64,000 nt of DNA from Argopecten irradians. Lineage: Eukaryota > Mollusca > Bivalvia > Pectinida > Pectinidae. Within the stretch, counting starts at the first letter, position 1, and every line of letters begins with the position of its first letter. Both the position numbers and the translations under genes were made by a program. Where the stretch lies: the NCBI RefSeq assembly GCF_041381155.1, contig NC_091135.1:58812567-58876566 (forward strand). The letters are read 5' to 3'. Shown piece after piece: positions 47,229 through 57,000 of this stretch. The notes under the pieces are model-generated. The model was given only the letters and a program-made list of their open reading frames with translations, ran no database searches and was not told the origin of the DNA.

Positions 47229-47843
47229 CAGGGGTGTAGGAAGCGGGGGGCAGGGGGGGGGGGCAACTGCAAAAATCTAAAAATGCTTATTTGAAAGAAA
47301 AAAGGGTCCTCCTGCACATTTTTCGTATTTCATTCTAGAAAATTTTCTGCTGCGCGGCGCATTTCCTAAAACGTTCAAGCACATAATGTCAAACCTTAAA
47401 TAGTAAAAATTCAATACACACAAACTAGACTAAAAATGTCCATCAATGGATTCTATGTACTATTTAAAAATGTCTCTTAAAAGATCAATTTATTTATATG
47501 TCTTAGCGAGACAATTAATTCATTTTTTTATGTTACACAACAATATGCCGATGGGATGAATCCGGTATATTCGGATCGAGTAGGATCGCATAATGTTATG
47601 ACGACGTAATTATCATTTCTAAATGCAGGTAGCTTTAAATCGAAAAATTACCATGTTAAGCACGCTTTATAATCATTAAAATTTATCGTAAAACTCATCT
47701 CAGCCATTTTAAATCGTATTTTTTTCCCCGGGGGAGACCCCCAACACCAAATTCTGGCGCCTTTGGGCGCTCGCAAATTCATCAAAATGCATCGTAAAAC
47801 TCATCTAAGCCATTCTAAATCGTTTCATCTTCCTACGCCACTG
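47229..47843. mobile_element. hAT-type MITE (615 bp)
   Basis: Left end CAGGGGTGTAGGAAG, right end CTTCCTACGCCACTG: inverted termini of the CAGTGGCGTAGGAAG type found in many hAT elements. AATGT flanks both sides (47224-47228, 47844-47848), a partial target duplication. Inside are a G-run near 47245-47263 and a duplicated ATCGTAAAACTCATCT (about 47686 and 47792). It sits just upstream of the third LINE remnant. Confidence 0.75.
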
Positions 47844-47844
47844 A

Positions 47845-48232
47845 ATGTACAACTCATTTATTCGGCCATTGTTTGAATATTGTTGTGGGGTTTGTGATGA
47901 GTACTCTCTTAGTGACGCAGAGAAATTAGAAAATTACTGGTCTACCGTCTTATGCTAGCAGAAATTCACTAAATTTGGAAAGCGGTCTAGAGCCACTTAC
48001 CTCCCGTCGTTCCCTTAGAAAACTACAACTATTTTATAAAATAAATAACAACATTACATCCAACTACCTCTATTCATTGTTATCCCCACTAGTCTCAGAA
48101 AATTCTTCTTATAATCTTCGTAATGCTAACAACTTTACTCTACCTAATTTGCGGCTCCAGCTCTCAAACGTATCTTATTTTCCATCCACAATCCGATTTT
48201 GGAACCAGCTAATTAGGAATAGTGTTTCATAA
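47845..48232 (+). pseudogene. Third LINE remnant (C-terminal domain of ORF2)
   Basis: FIRPLFEYCCGVCDEYSL, then after a break LTSRRSLRKLQLFYKINNN and FPSTIRFWNQLIRNSVS, the end of a LINE reverse transcriptase protein (the FFxRxxxxWNxLP-like closing motif). 5'-truncated, as is typical of LINE copies. Confidence 0.75.
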
Positions 48233-48810
48233 AACGATTTAAAAAAAAAAATCTCTTACTAATCTCACGAAAGTGCCTATTTATTATTATATTGGAAATA
48301 GAAAATAAGATATATTGCATGCCAGGTTGAATAATTATTTATTCCGCTCAAAAATAGATTACTGACAAAGCCAATGTGGGCATCCCATTGAGTATATCCA
48401 TCACTTCTGTTTTACATGTATTAATTGTAATAATTACGCTGACTAGAGAATACAATTATTTCGTCCGCTAAAAAACTTCATTCCTTTAGACCTGTAACTA
48501 CTACTACATGGAACTCCAGCCTTATCTCTTGCAGATAACATTACAAAATGTCAGAGCACTCAACGGTATATAAATGACTTTAACCCCCTCCTCCTCTTAC
48601 GTTTCCTATTTATAATATGAACTATTAGAATTTTTTTTTCTTTATATCCTTACGATGCTGACGACAAAAGAGAACGTTATTTAAGAAAACACCAGATTGC
48701 AGGAGAAATATACCAAGGCACTGGCTGTGATTAAGTAAAGCAGAGAGACAAGAACAGCGACTAGTGCAACTTCAGTCATCAGCATCGGGATTATATATCA
48801 ATAAATAGAT
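48233..48810. other. Unassigned stretch after LINE remnant
   Basis: Possibly LINE 3' UTR and flanking DNA. No feature recognised. Confidence 0.35.
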
Positions 48811-48832
48811 ACTCTCTCTCTCTCTCTCTCTC
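48811..48832. repeat. CT dinucleotide microsatellite
   Basis: About eleven CT units. Confidence 0.9.
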
Positions 48833-48904
48833 TTAAATAATGTAAATATGTGTATTTATGCCATTTTGTGTTCTTTGTTATATTATAAATTATAATTCTG
48901 TAGC

Positions 48905-48998
48905 ACGCACCACGCTCTTCATACATGCAATACACCGCATACATGGGAGGCCGTCCTTGTAACATTACCCTGACGTAAATTTACAATAAACCAAACCA
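48905..48998 (-). mobile_element. Fragment of SINE-like repeat, minus strand
   Basis: The reverse complement contains GGACGGCCTCCCATGTATGC, shared with 15498-15757. Confidence 0.6.
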
Positions 48999-48999
48999 C

Positions 49000-49032
49000 A
49001 ATGAAATTGAAAAATAGTGACATCAATGCTTA
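49000..49032 (+). mobile_element. End fragment of short TTAA MITE
   Basis: ATGAAATTGAAAAATAGTGA followed by CATCAATGCTTAA matches the right end of 30293-30429. Confidence 0.6.
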
Positions 49033-49782
49033 AATAACTAACTTTTCTTTGTTTTCATACAAGAAGAAAATACACATGTATCTTTTTTTAATTCCTACAG
49101 TTTTAATGCGACATTGATTTTTTGAAGTTGAGATTTTGTGTAGTGCAACCATGACGATCTGACGTGTATATGGATAGAGTTGTCCCCCTTGCCCGTGATT
49201 TCGCAAGCGAATCCCCAAATCGTCGTATGCCGAACGACGCCAGCGAAGAAGCGAAGGAATAACAAGACTTTCCAGTTATTTAGAACTTTCATTTTGATAA
49301 ACAAGGTACATAATCGACGAAAAATGTCATTTGTTCATATTTGATGTCATTCATTGAATACGTACAGATGTTAAATAATTGTAATGTAGGCTAAATGTGT
49401 AGTAAAATATCGAAGCTTTCGTTTGAGAAAAAAATCCAAGGACAAAAACAAGTGCTGTGCATATTGTCATGTTACCACAATTATTCGCCTTCTGGAATAG
49501 GTTTTGTATAGTTGTTTTTAAATGTGTATTGGAGCTAGTATTTAAAAATATATATACTGTTGCTTGAGAAAGTATGTATAAAAGTTTATGACACTGAGTA
49601 GTTTTGATATTACAGCACCCTCCTCTCCCCACCACACACACGTGTAAACAAATAACCAATGGAAGGGTCATGCTATCCTAAACAAGTCCCGTACTAAAAT
49701 GAATACTAAAAATATGTTTTGGTGTGAGACTTTGAAAAGTCGAGATGCCTAGTCTGTTTATCCTGTAACCACTGGCTTATAT
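49033..49782. other. Unassigned stretch
   Basis: No gene or repeat recognised; short frames only. Confidence 0.4.
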
Positions 49783-49885
49783 CACAGGCGTCTGCATCTG
49801 GTTTGATAAAAAATATAATAACCTACCCCTACTATAGTAGGGTAAGGACATTGTATTTTTCCAAAACCAAATGCAGACGCCTGTG
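49783..49885. mobile_element. 103-bp hairpin MITE with target duplication
   Basis: CACAGGCGTCTGCATCTGGT and the inverted AAATGCAGACGCCTGTG form the ends; CTTATAT flanks both sides (49776-49782, 49886-49892). A 7-bp (possibly 8-bp) duplication fits a hAT-type insertion. Confidence 0.8.
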
Positions 49886-49892
49886 CTTATAT

Positions 49893-50389
49893 TTATAAAC
49901 ATTAAAAAAGAAAGCAAAAAGCTGGTTATTTACTAGCTACTGTTATTTACTTGATTTGTCTTGAAGCTAAACACTACTTTGTTGCAGAGGAATAATACAT
50001 TCTTACTAAAACTACAATGAGTTAACACTTCTTTTTACTGTCGTGAAGTAGGCCTACCTTTGTGAATTTAAACTGTTCCAGTAATTTTGTTTTTAAAATT
50101 CCCGAGTTTGATATCACTGGAACAGATGTGAAGATTTTCCAATTCAGAAAACAATCATTCGAATTCCTCAACAAAGATTTATTCAAAATACATATCCACA
50201 GCAAAAAAAAAAATTGATAAAGAGTTTTGATATCGAAAAAAAAAGAAAAAAATAATTTTGATGAATGTGATCTTTGGGCAGGAATGAATGACATTATTAA
50301 AATCACTAAGGATAAAATTTGAGGTCAATTTAGAAAACAAGTATGTGCAGTAGTTGCAGGGTTAAGATGTATATATGAGTAGGGCCACG
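49893..50389. other. Unassigned AT-rich stretch
   Basis: Nothing recognised. Confidence 0.4.
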
Positions 50390-50725
50390 GTGTCATGAAA
50401 ATCTGTTACATCACAGTTTGGTCAAAATTCCATTTTTAGAAATTAATCTTTTCCCTTCAAAGTGGTGTAAATATTAAGATTATAGTCACTGTGGGTATCC
50501 GTACACCGGATATTGGTATCGACGAGGCGAGGCCTGTCGCAACAAGGATAAGTTTTACAATATTTGCACAATTCTAATGTAATTAATGTATCTGCAACTA
50601 TTGCCCAGTTCAAGCTTATGACATATCGCGTCCGTATACGATCTGTCAACCCCCAGCGTCATATATTTATTGAGGAATAGACAGGAATCCAGGGTCACAT
50701 GTAGGGGGTACCGCAGTGAAAAAGA
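50390..50725 (+). repeat. Inverted repeat, left copy
   Basis: From a GTTACATC core at 50405 through CACTGTGGGTATCCGTACAC and AATATTTGCACAATTCTAAT to GTAGGGGGTACCGCA. The reverse complement lies at 56660-57000, about 90 % alike by eye from 50486 to 50719. The core makes this a detached end of the array-C type element. Confidence 0.8.
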
Positions 50726-51251
50726 CGGTTTGAAATAAATCACTGATATAGATATTTAATGCTTTCCTGATAACGGGATTCATTTTCTATGGCTAATTCA
50801 CGTCATATGCATCTCACGCCCCGATGACAAATTTAAGGTCATGAAGATTACGAAATAAATAAGTGAAAATCACGTTGTGTACGGGGGCTTGGATATTGAT
50901 TGTACGGCAGCTTGGTTGACGATTGTACGGAAAATTGATTGATGAGTTGAGAAACGCAGCTTTTTAAGTCAAATATTTCTTTCTAAATAGCAATATATAA
51001 CGTTCTATATGATTAATCAAATTACTGATTGAAACGATACGCAATGTAGAATGATTATTCATTTTGATTTTGATCAATTCAGGCAAAAACCTGTTCTTTT
51101 CAATCAATTTAAAATTGCTTTCAGTTTGCCCTTACATAGTAAGTCTTTTGTTTCCACGCTATCCTCTTTGGTGATTTTACATAACACAACGTTATTCTAA
51201 CATTGTGTGGCTGGAGTCGAAGCAATTCACTATGCCGGCACATCTGAATCT
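50726..51251. other. Spacer with GTACGGGGGCTTGG repeat remnant
   Basis: GTGTACGGGGGCTTGG near 50878 and related ATTGTACGG motifs match, inverted, the three AGCCCCCGTACAC motifs at 56420-56500. Otherwise unassigned. Confidence 0.45.
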
Positions 51252-51728
51252 TAAAGTGAACAGTCGGGCAAGGATGGCTAAAGTCGGTAAAAATGGTGTG
51301 AATGTATCCAGTATAATTTCTTAAGAAATGGAAAAATAAGATCTCTCGTCAAAATCTGTCTGCATACGAAGAAATTAATTTAAAGTATGGAAATTCTAAA
51401 ACGTCCTCCCGGCTCACTATGTCCGTGGTTACATTTCCACGCAGCCTCGCTTTCAATGCTTTCAAATTTTCTTTACTTTAATCAGCATTCCCATTCACGT
51501 ACTACAGTGCGTTTTTTAAGTACAGTTTGAAATAAAAACGTAGAATTTAAAAATTCATGCGTTTAAAAAACGTACTGGCAATAGCCTTTGCTTTTATCCG
51601 ATCGTCGATACGCAAACGGGAACGGTCAATACAAAGGTCGAATTAGATATCAAAAGTGAAAGTAGAAAATGGTTTGATGCTTCTGATTGGCTGACCAATC
51701 AGCGTTCTTCTTTCATCACTGTATCAGC

Positions 51729-51990
51729 ATGGCACAGAAAAGTATTGCCGATTTTTTCGTCGCTGGACCGTCACAGCAAAAACGATCTGGTGACACAGAA
51801 AATTGTTCAACAACAACAAAAAAGCCCAAAAAGGATACTGAAAGTAACAGTAAACTACAGAAAAACTTCAAAGAAAAATGGTTGCAAGATTTTGACTGGC
51901 TGCGAAACGAGAATGATCGCATGCACTGTATTACATGTGAACGTGCCTCAAGCACTCGAAAAACTTTAAAAAACAATGCGTTTGTAACAG
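51729..51990 (+). CDS. hAT-superfamily transposase-like gene, N-terminal exon part
   Basis: The ATG at 51729 begins MAQKSIADFFVAGP. QKSIADFF matches the PCNA-interacting (PIP-box) pattern QxxIxxFF. A basic linker follows (KRSGD...KKPKKD) and the first half of a TTF/BED-like zinc finger (EKWLQDFDWL...MHCITC). The exon is split after codon 87 by a 1080-bp hAT insertion. Without the insert and one 8-bp duplication, the frame (262 nt, 87 codons plus one base) runs into 53079 without a shift. An in-frame ATG at 51687 is possible, but the PIP-box start is more like the family's short N-termini. Confidence 0.75.
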
Positions 51991-53070
51991 CAGACCTGTT
52001 TACCCTTACGCTTTTTGCGTAATTGTTACGCATTTGACACCTATTTTACGCCATTACGCGCAAACGTGAAAAATTACGCATTTAGCTCATCTGCCGGTAA
52101 AAGGTAATATTGTATATCGAACGCACCCGATATTCTTAGTCAAACGCATCTTATACTGTTAATGGGGCGCAATCGAATGCACCCCGCCTAATTCACATCA
52201 TTGGAACACTTCACATCGTGTATGAGCACATGGCAATCAAACGTTTGTAGCATCACGATTTCATAACAAAAACGACAGTAAACACGAGGGAGGCTAAGCT
52301 GAAGCGGTTTATGGCATGCCTAAACGGAAAAATGAAACTCGAACTGTCAACGCCACAATCCAGTTACACCATCCAGTTGAATGGAACTGTATTGTTGCCT
52401 CACTAAAAGGAAATCATTTTGTTCATTACATCGTCTGCAAGTCGGACTTTAGATTCAAAGTACTGTGATAAATGTAATTAGCAAATTGTTGTTGATGTAA
52501 TTATGATATGGGACAGAATTATTTATTTGTTTAGTTATAAATGAAATTCATTAATTAAGTAATTTTGATTATTTTAGTGAGGTAATGTTTGATCAATATC
52601 TAAGGGTCTTAAACTGACAGTGACTCAACCGTTATTTTTTGTTGAACATAAGAAAATGAAACTTGCTTTTCAAAAGCTTGATTCTGTTTTGATAGTCATG
52701 TAAATTCTTTAAATCTGATTCAGTGCATATTGTCAAATGCTATTGATAAGTTGGGGCTCTTTGAAGCACTAAAAACTCTATAATGATTATGATTTATTAT
52801 AGAGTATATCTGTATGTACCTGACTGAAGGAGATATTTTTCATACATAACTTAGTAAAACGTTTATTTCCACAATTAATGGGAGAAGAACATGCTTATTA
52901 AAATGATTAGCAGTAAATGCCTGAAATATGCAAGTTTTATGATATATTCAGATTGAACAGAAGGACATCAATTAGCTAATGAACAAATCTGAAAATTACA
53001 CATTGGAGGTTAAAATTACACATTTCAATCGTGGCTATTACACATGGACAATTTTTCGGGTAAACAGGTC
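51991..53070. mobile_element. Non-autonomous hAT insertion with perfect 8-bp target duplication
   Basis: Flanked by TGTAACAG at 51983-51990 and 53071-53078. Ends are CAGACCTGTTTACCC (left) and GGGTAAACAGGTC (right). Subterminal repeats, typical of transposase-binding sites in hAT elements, are visible: ATTACGCATTT-type motifs in 52006-52084 and ATTACACATT three times in 52994-53046. The 8-bp duplication and CAG terminus identify a hAT element. It interrupts the coding exon of another hAT transposase. Confidence 0.9.
52316..52468 (+). pseudogene. Transposase N-terminus fragment inside the hAT insertion
   Basis: A 50-codon frame, MPKRKNETRTVN...FVHYIVCKSDFRFK, ending in TGA. IVCKSDF resembles the first CxxC/SDF part of hAT zinc fingers (AFCxVCxSDF). 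It suggests the insertion is an internal-deletion derivative of an autonomous hAT element different from the host one. No further coding follows. Confidence 0.5.
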
Positions 53071-53078
53071 TGTAACAG

Positions 53079-53299
53079 GCTCCAAGAATTATCAGCGTTC
53101 TGCTCTTGTCAGGCATATGAAATCGGACGATCATACACTTGCAAAGAAAATTGTTACACAACAACGTTATTTTGAAGCGGCAACAAGTTGCGTTAAAGGA
53201 AAATTCATGCCAGTCTTAGAAGCCCAGATTCGAACGGCAACACATATGGCTGAACGAAATATACCAAACCGACAATATCTTGGTTTAATTGATTTACAG
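53079..53299 (+). CDS. hAT transposase-like gene, exon 1 continuation
   Basis: Resumes in frame after the insertion with the second half of the zinc finger (SKNYQRSALVRHMKSDDH, giving the closing His residues), then a helical region to LGLIDLQ. The donor CAG/GTATGT at 53299/53300 is phase 0; the intron is 53300-53426 (127 bp). Confidence 0.8.
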
Positions 53300-53426
53300 G
53301 TATGTAAAGAAGTAAGAAAATCAATATTTGTCGGATGTTGTTTTCATAAATTTTGTTTGTATAATATTTATGTGCAGATTTTCCTTGTAAATGTAGTTAT
53401 TATAACGTTTCCATGTTTTTTTTCAG

Positions 53427-55013
53427 ATATCAAATCAATCATCTGTCCTGACTGAGGCCAATAGGTCGTGTATTTTGTCTAACCATCAAGCAGCTCAAAA
53501 AATGCAAGAGTATAGTGCAAATGTTTTAAGAGAATTGACAATAACACGAATCATTCAAAGTCCCTTTATTGCCATAATGGTTGATGAAAGCTTGGACATA
53601 GCAACTAACAAAAAGTTAGTGATGTTCTGCAAAATTGTTCATGGAGGAAAAGTCAAAATAGAGTTTGTAGCCAACATACCTATTCAAGATGGGAAAGCAG
53701 AAACTGTATATAACTGTATTGTTAACTGGTTGCAAGAAATAGGTTATGATATTTCCAAAGTAAGTGGTTTTGGCAGCGTTTCAGTGATGTTTGGAAAGAT
53801 CAGCGGTGTTGGTGTGAGACTTCAGAGAAAAAATCCGCGAATAGTTCATATTTGGTGTTCTGCACATAGACTATCTCTAGTGTCTTATTGGGCAGCGAAA
53901 GACATCCCTTTTCTTAAATCTGTGAATGAAATGTTGATAGCTATCTTGAATTTTTATCATTTTTCAGCTCCTAGATATAATAAACTCAAAGAACTGACTT
54001 CTTTGATGGGCAAAAAGGTAAAAAGGTTTAAAAAGCCCACACAAGTACGCTGGCTATCTATGTCTGATGCTGTAAGTACATGTTTTGATTGCTACTCTGT
54101 CCTCATTCTTGGTCTTGAGCATGAAGTGGCTAGTAGCCCGCATTCAGAAGGTGGGAATAAGGCAAGGGGGATCCTGAAGAAAATTAAAAACATTAAGTTT
54201 CTGATGACATTAGCATTATTAAAGGATATTTTAGGACATTTGGACCTTGTAAGCAAAGTTTTCCAGAAAGATAATTTAGATATTAATCAGTTGAAAACAA
54301 TAGTAGCATCTACATCACTAGTTATTTCTAGTTATTTGAATGAAAATACTCCAACGGTACAGGAAGTAGTAGATCAGACAGATGAACATTCAGAGTGGCA
54401 AGGTATTCCCATATGTTGTTCTCTAAGAGACAGAATTGCTCACAGGAATTTTAGAAAAAAGTATGTAAACAACTTACTCGGAGAGTTTTCAAAAAGGTTT
54501 CCTGATAGTTCCTTGGGGGTCCTTCATGACTTAAACATAGTCTTAAATCCTTCTAAACTTCCAGAGTCTGTCAGTGGTATTAAGGAACACGGGCTGGGTA
54601 GTTTAGAAAATATCATTGACTTTTACAATACATGTAGTGATGAAAATGAAACCCAGCCACTAGTCGACTCTGGCAGAATGAAAAAGACTTTTTTACAATT
54701 CAAACATGTGGTAAATATGAACAGAGAAATGGATGTTACAGAGTTCTGTCTTTTGGTAATCAAAGATTACAATGAATTGTTCCCTGACTTTGCAACAATT
54801 GCATCTATTTTGTTAACATGCCCACTGACCAGTGTTCCATGTGAACGTGGGTTTTCATTACAAAACAGACATGTAAATGCTGTTACAAGCAGGAGGTCTG
54901 TGTCCTCAGTTGAGGATAGAATGGTAATTGAATATTGTTCCAAGCAAAAGGGTTATAATCAGAATGAGGTTGTACAGAAAGCAGCAGAGAAATACTATGC
55001 ACAGAACCGTTAA
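53427..55013 (+). CDS. hAT transposase-like gene, catalytic exon
   Basis: Follows a TTTTTTTTCAG acceptor. The reading frame is intact to TAA (528 codons here, 689 in the whole gene without the insertion). RNase-H-like core: IMVDESLD (first catalytic Asp); GFGSVSVMFGKISGVG, where hAT proteins normally have SDGAxVMxG, so the second catalytic Asp is replaced; WCSAHRLSLV (CxxH motif); PTQVRWLSM. The C-terminal dimerisation region is CPLTSVPCERGFSLQNR...SVEDRMVIEY. The family is the ZNF862/KIAA1586-like hAT group often mis-annotated as zinc-finger proteins. AATAAA lies at 55077. An open frame with a lost catalytic residue could mean a recent inactivating mutation or a domesticated, non-catalytic protein; the interrupting insertion argues that this copy is now defective. 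Confidence 0.85.
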   Translation: MSNQSSVLTEANRSCILSNHQAAQKMQEYSANVLRELTITRIIQSPFIAIMVDESLDIATNKKLVMFCKIVHGGKVKIEFVANIPIQDGKAETVYNCIVNWLQEIGYDISKVSGFGSVSVMFGKISGVGVRLQRKNPRIVHIWCSAHRLSLVSYWAAKDIPFLKSVNEMLIAILNFYHFSAPRYNKLKELTSLMGKKVKRFKKPTQVRWLSMSDAVSTCFDCYSVLILGLEHEVASSPHSEGGNKARGILKKIKNIKFLMTLALLKDILGHLDLVSKVFQKDNLDINQLKTIVASTSLVISSYLNENTPTVQEVVDQTDEHSEWQGIPICCSLRDRIAHRNFRKKYVNNLLGEFSKRFPDSSLGVLHDLNIVLNPSKLPESVSGIKEHGLGSLENIIDFYNTCSDENETQPLVDSGRMKKTFLQFKHVVNMNREMDVTEFCLLVIKDYNELFPDFATIASILLTCPLTSVPCERGFSLQNRHVNAVTSRRSVSSVEDRMVIEYCSKQKGYNQNEVVQKAAEKYYAQNR

Positions 55014-55363
55014 GTTCAGCTCTATACTCTGTACAATTTCATGATTGTTTGTACAATCTGTTGATAGAAATGAAAAAATAAAACGAAAACAAGTTATTTT
55101 TACGAGTTTGTTTTATTATCTTTTTCATTTTGTGAAACAAACCCCCAGTTATTTAACAAAACCCCCTCTTTGAAAAGCTGGGGGTTATGAAAACCCCCAA
55201 TAGCTAAAAGTGGTGGGAATGCTGCTTTAATGGTCAGAACTGGGAAACTAAGCAGAACTTGGCCGTCATATTAATATGTGAGAACTTTTGGAAGGCCAAT
55301 GAACGCATTTAGACTGGTTTTCTTTGCCCGACTATTCACTTTAAGCCTGGGCAACAAAAAGAA

Positions 55364-55735
55364 TTAAAGTATTTATATGCTCCACCGCCGACAGAGCATA
55401 AATGACATTCATCATTTGAACAATAACTGGTATTTAATCATGTTTATATATGCCTAATTAACACAAAAAATAATATAAAATAATTTATTTCGCCTTTGGT
55501 GCATACGCAATCAGTACTTCATTCCATATAGAATATAGTGTCACAGATTTTTTTCGGGAAACAATTAATTATTTTTCATATTTTTAACTTGAAGTAAAAT
55601 TAAAAGCTCAAACTTTTCAATGGTGGTAATGGTGTAAAGTAAGTAACTTTTATAACTGAAGAAAAAATACTAAATCGTCTGCTCCTGATTTTCATAGTGA
55701 AAATATACCACTTGTCAGCGGTGGAGCATCTTTAA
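55364..55735. mobile_element. TTAA-bounded MITE, copy 2 (inverted)
   Basis: Reverse-complement relative of 28977-29340. The left end has a 7-bp insertion between TTAAAG and ATGCTCCACCG; the right end is GGTGGAGCATCTTTAA. Shared blocks include CAAACTTTTCAATGG and CGCCTTTGGTGCAT. Confidence 0.8.
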
Positions 55736-56400
55736 ACATTATCTTTAGATATCTTTCTTGAATGGGCTATCTTTCGGTACAACATCTCTCCTAGAAATGT
55801 GGATTTTTCCGACCATGTCAATAACAGGTATTGCTTTGTCCTCCTCTCTACAGAGCTCGGGTGTGATGAGTATGCACACGCTTCTTATTATTTTCCCGTC
55901 GACGTAGCTCTAATGTCAAGTCACTATGACATTCAATCAGGTGGCAGGTAGCCATACGGAACGTATCGAAATTTTCCGGACAGTAAAAACAAATGTAAAC
56001 GGCCAGCACCTGTAAACGAAAAGAAAAAAAAAAAATGGAAATACGTATTCTTAGCCATGGTTTACAATTTAATAGTAAAATTTACTATTACTATTACATT
56101 ATGACATTTCCACCAGGTGAAGTTGTATTTCTTATTGCACTACATGGTTAATACGAGTACATTCCTCCCTCAAAAAGATCCCCTTCGTTAAAGAATTTAA
56201 CAAAATTGCCAGCAAACAAACAAACTGATATTGTATGTATACAAAATCTAAAGACTAACCAACATTCATCATCTTCGTCTGGTAGGCCTACTATTCCATT
56301 GGCATCTTTACACGAGATCTACGAACACATAGACGTCAAAGGAAAACTTTACATCTGTCTTTTTTGGACGACTAGACGCTATCTGTTTTAAACATATTGT
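55736..56400. other. Unassigned stretch
   Basis: Nothing recognised apart from an A-run at 56026. Confidence 0.4.
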
Positions 56401-56414
56401 TAAGTTTGTCATTT

Positions 56415-56502
56415 TAGTTATGCCAAGCCCCCGTACACCAGTTTTATCACATAAACCAAGCCCCCGTACACTAGTTTAACAAGCCCTCGTACACAAGCTA
56501 AA
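56415..56502. repeat. AGCCCCCGTACAC short repeats
   Basis: Three copies of AAGCCCYCGTACAC over about 80 bp, related (inverted) to motifs at about 50878. They lie next to the inner edge of the right inverted-repeat arm. Confidence 0.6.
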
Positions 56503-56659
56503 TTTTGAGTCATCTTGTTGAAACTTACGTGGCCACGACAGTACGAAATTGGCCTCAACATGAACTTCCCATCATAACCCGTCTATACAACCCAAAAATT
56601 GTAACCTGGAACAAGCTAGTTATTCAATATCACGAACAATAGTTCACAGTCGATTTCAA

Positions 56660-57000
56660 TGCGGTACCCCCCTACAGGTGACCCTGGATTCCTGTCTATT
56701 CCTCAATAAATATATGACGCTGCGGGTAGACAGATCGCATACGGACGCGATATATAATAAGCTTGAACTGGACAATAGTTACAGATACATTAATTACATT
56801 AGAATTGTGCAAATATTGTAAAACGTATCCTTGTTGCGACAGGCCTCGCCTCGTCGATACCAATATCCGGTGTACGGGTACCCACAGTGATAGTACACAG
56901 ATTTGGATATTGTTGAATTGGAGATAGTTCCACATCTCAAATCTGCAAAATATTGAATGTGATTGTCCTTCACTACAGATGTAACAGGACACTATCTAGA
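56660..57000 (-). repeat. Inverted repeat, right copy
   Basis: Reverse complement of 50390-50725; from GCGGTACCCCCCTACAGG to the core GATGTAACAGGACAC at 56978. The same sequence continues into array C, so this is the array element's end. Confidence 0.8.

Larger units (their letters stand above)
51252..55346. mobile_element. 4.1-kb TIR element carrying a hAT transposase gene
   Basis: TTAAAGTGAACAGTCGGGCA at 51252 and its inverted counterpart ending TTCACTTTAA at 55346 bracket the transposase gene. Both termini begin with TTAA. Whether these are the TIRs of the hAT element itself or two solo elements that happen to bracket it is unresolved: hAT ends usually start with CAG and have 8-bp duplications, not TTAA. 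A short GGGGGTT/AACCCCC hairpin lies at 55140-55187. Confidence 0.5.

Noticed and set aside
51983..53078. Intron with GTAACA donor and AACAG acceptor in the hAT gene
   Set aside because: Splicing there would shift the frame, whereas the TIRs, subterminal repeats and perfect 8-bp duplication identify an insertion.
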